Below, piece after piece: positions 5,434 through 6,938 of a stretch of DNA of 6,938 nt. Below the pieces are notes generated by a model. The model did no database searches, was not told the origin of the DNA, and saw only the letters and a program-made list of their open reading frames with translations. Source of the DNA: Candidatus Roizmanbacteria bacterium (GTDB lineage Bacteria > Patescibacteriota > Microgenomatia > UBA1406 > GWC2-37-13). The stretch is from assembly GCA_026395455.1 (NCBI GenBank), contig JAPLYR010000092.1, positions 1 to 6,938 on the forward strand, given 5' to 3'. The stretch's first letter is position 1; every line of letters begins with the position of its first letter. Both the position numbers and the translations under genes were made by a program.

Positions 5434-6645
5434 TTACTTAGTATTTTCCATTTTTAACTCATGCAAAATAAGTTGAACTTCCTTTTCAAGTGCATCCATA
5501 ACTACTACTTTGTACACTGGATCCATTCTCCATATTTTTTCTTTGAATGGACCATTTGCTCGCTTACGTGTTTTGTAATAAAACTGATCATCTGTCTGAC
5601 CTTCTTTTTGTTCTGCTGCACAATTTGTTTTCAACCATTCATATATTTCTTTTTTTAGATCATCAGACATATGTTCAAACATGATATTTTGAAAACCAGT
5701 TGCTAGATGAATTTCAAGTGTTCCTACCTCAGGGAAGCGATGAAATAAAGTGGTGGGCAGAGTAGATGCGCCGTGCTGTACCACTCCTCCCATGAGATAT
5801 TTTTCTTTTGCTATTACCCCAATAGATTCAATAACTGAAAAGTCAACAATTGCTTGTTTAATTGTCCCATCAGGGAGAACTGTGCCACCATGTGAAGTCC
5901 CAGTTTGAACGCTTACTTTAGAAAGTCCAATAGTAGATGTAAGCTGACTTTTTACCAGTGTCATAAATGCCTCATATTCTTCTCCTGTACTATTCTTCCC
6001 ACCAATATGTCCAATTTCTCCCCCTACCGACACAGTAATTCCAGATGGCTGAATTTCGCGAATATAATCTGTTAACACCGCTGTCATATGTGCGTTCTCT
6101 TTTTGTTGTTCTTCTAAATTTGTTTTGGAAAGATCAACCAATGTTGATGCATCAATATCAATATTATAAAAACCCGCATCAATTGCCGACTTGATAAACT
6201 TCTTTAATACTTCCTCTTGTCCCTTTGGATCAATACTATATTTTTCAGCCGAAAATTGAGTATGATCGGCTTGAATATACACTGGTCCCACATAATTCTC
6301 TGCAATAGCAGCAGCAAGCACTGTAGTGGCATATTCATCATGAGATTGACCTGTATACCCTACCTCACCTCGTGCAATTTCAAAGATTGCATATCCAACA
6401 TTTTTTTCCATCATTAAACGGAAGATGAGACGAGAAAAATCATAGGTAAGGTTACGCACATTAAAGGCTGGCACCGTAAATCCTTTTAATTCTCCCTTTC
6501 CACATTTCATATACACATCGTGAATTGATGCTGGATAAATACCTCGCTGTTTTGCAAGCATTCGAATTTCTTTTCGAGCAATTATTTTTTCTTCTTCTGA
6601 AGAACTAAATACGGATGCGTTTACGAGTGAGTCGATTGTATTCAT
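5434..6645 (-). CDS. Class II fructose-bisphosphate aldolase (divergent, long)
   Basis: This is probably the zinc-dependent aldolase that splits fructose 1,6-bisphosphate into dihydroxyacetone phosphate and glyceraldehyde 3-phosphate, the step before GAPDH. At 403 residues it is longer than the short class II enzymes; about 45 extra N-terminal residues precede GFTVPAFNVRN (55-65). Family landmarks are IQADH (124-128, catalytic Asp127 and metal-ligand His128), NIDIDAS (161-167), SVGGEIGHIGG (206-216, Glu210), GTSHGG (249-254, His252) and VQHGAS (289-294, His291). The phosphate-binding end usually reading NIxTD is the atypical EIHLATGFQN (311-320). Tagatose-bisphosphate or another ketose-bisphosphate aldolase remains possible, but direct linkage to gap and pgk favours the glycolytic role. 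It is first in the inferred fba-gap-pgk-nudix unit and divergent from the HIT gene. Confidence 0.85.
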   Translation of the reverse strand: MNTIDSLVNASVFSSSEEEKIIARKEIRMLAKQRGIYPASIHDVYMKCGKGELKGFTVPAFNVRNLTYDFSRLIFRLMMEKNVGYAIFEIARGEVGYTGQSHDEYATTVLAAAIAENYVGPVYIQADHTQFSAEKYSIDPKGQEEVLKKFIKSAIDAGFYNIDIDASTLVDLSKTNLEEQQKENAHMTAVLTDYIREIQPSGITVSVGGEIGHIGGKNSTGEEYEAFMTLVKSQLTSTIGLSKVSVQTGTSHGGTVLPDGTIKQAIVDFSVIESIGVIAKEKYLMGGVVQHGASTLPTTLFHRFPEVGTLEIHLATGFQNIMFEHMSDDLKKEIYEWLKTNCAAEQKEGQTDDQFYYKTRKRANGPFKEKIWRMDPVYKVVVMDALEKEVQLILHELKMENTK

Positions 6646-6657
6646 AAGATTTGCAAT

Positions 6658-6663
6658 ATTATA
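6658..6663 (-). promoter_or_regulatory. Possible -10 box for the fba-led glycolytic unit
   Basis: On the minus strand TATAAT ends 12 nt before the fba ATG at 6645, predicting a very short 5' leader and no room for a Shine-Dalgarno. A second minus-strand TATAAT is at 6686-6691. No clear -35 is present at standard spacing, and the spacer is extremely AT-rich, so the assignment is tentative. Confidence 0.35.
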
Positions 6664-6670
6664 AAATGGT

Positions 6671-6676
6671 TATAAT
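6671..6676 (+). promoter_or_regulatory. Possible -10 box for the HIT-family gene
   Basis: A plus-strand TATAAT lies 35 nt upstream of the ATG at 6712. A weaker TATAAA at 6701-6706 lies 5 nt from the ATG and would instead give a leaderless message. TTGCAA at 6651-6656 is only 14 nt from the first box, too close for a classical -35. The 66-bp spacer at 6646-6711 must hold both divergent promoters, so they probably overlap. Confidence 0.35.
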
Positions 6677-6711
6677 ACTATAACGATTATACTTATTATA
6701 TATAAATAATT

Positions 6712-6938
6712 ATGGACTGTATTTTCTGTAAAATTGTAAAGGGAGAGTTGCCAAGTTACAAGGTGTATGAAGATGATTTATGTATTGGGTTTTTAGACAT
6801 CTTTCCATTAAGTAAAGGGAACGTACTTCTTATTCCAAAAAAACATTATCGATGGGTAAATGATATACCTGAGTTTGGAGCATATTGGGAAGCTGCACGG
6901 GTTATATCATATAAAAAAAAAAAAAAAATGGGAGCATC
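6712..6938 (+). CDS. HIT-family hydrolase, N-terminal part (runs off the window)
   Basis: The first 75 codons of a histidine-triad protein are visible, a family of small cytoplasmic nucleotide hydrolases and transferases (Hint/HinT-like). The N terminus MDCIFCKIVKGELPS carries the Cys3/Cys6 pair found in zinc-binding HIT proteins. It is followed by KVYEDDLCIGFLDIFPLSKGNVLLIPKKHY, the usual lead-in to the fold, with Asn where many members have His in GHxLxxPK. The HxHxH catalytic motif would lie beyond the window, so activity cannot be judged. A run of 16 A at 6913-6928 encodes five lysines followed by Met73. The gene is divergent from fba, with 66 bp between starts and no Shine-Dalgarno. Confidence 0.85.
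   Translation, partial: MDCIFCKIVKGELPSYKVYEDDLCIGFLDIFPLSKGNVLLIPKKHYRWVNDIPEFGAYWEAARVISYKKKKKMGA

Overview
The window is a low-GC bacterial segment. It carries a glycolytic gene cluster on the minus strand, a large membrane glycosyltransferase-like gene converging on that cluster, and the start of a divergent HIT-family gene. Three things suggest a Candidate Phyla Radiation (Patescibacteria, Microgenomates-like) genome: a compact central-carbon cluster with a long, divergent class II aldolase; a GT39-type mannosyltransferase-like protein of the kind common in these lineages; and no Shine-Dalgarno motif at any of the six starts. This placement is inferred from gene style only; no rRNA or other marker is present.

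Layout. Positions 1-397 hold no convincing gene. They contain two long imperfect hairpins, 113-203 and 224-343; the first carries a CCCTTCGACTTTGCTCAGGG-type motif. A polytopic GT39-like protein with a C-terminal DUF192 domain lies at 398-2611 (+). It converges with, and overlaps by 11 bp, a Nudix hydrolase gene at 2601-3062 (-). Upstream of that on the minus strand are pgk (3066-4244), gap (4400-5410) and a class II fructose-bisphosphate aldolase gene (5434-6645). They probably form one transcription unit in the order fba, gap, pgk, nudix. A 66-bp AT-rich divergent spacer separates fba from a HIT-family gene that begins at 6712 (+) and runs off the window end.

The glycolytic enzymes cover consecutive lower-glycolysis steps except triose-phosphate isomerase: aldolase makes triose phosphates, GAPDH makes 1,3-bisphosphoglycerate, and PGK makes ATP and 3-phosphoglycerate. 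The GAPDH lacks the Asp typical of NAD-specific enzymes, so it may use NADP.

The most unusual content is a family of about 105-120-nt interspersed palindromic elements, here called R1, R2 and R3 (cores 1043-1145, 1441-1543 and 4290-4380, all in the same orientation). Two lie inside the glycosyltransferase gene, where the same repeat is read in two different frames without breaking the ORF. The third fills the gap-pgk spacer. Each folds into a long hairpin, and several stem sequences differ between copies yet stay self-complementary. This resembles, by analogy only, the Rickettsia palindromic elements that insert in frame in genes.
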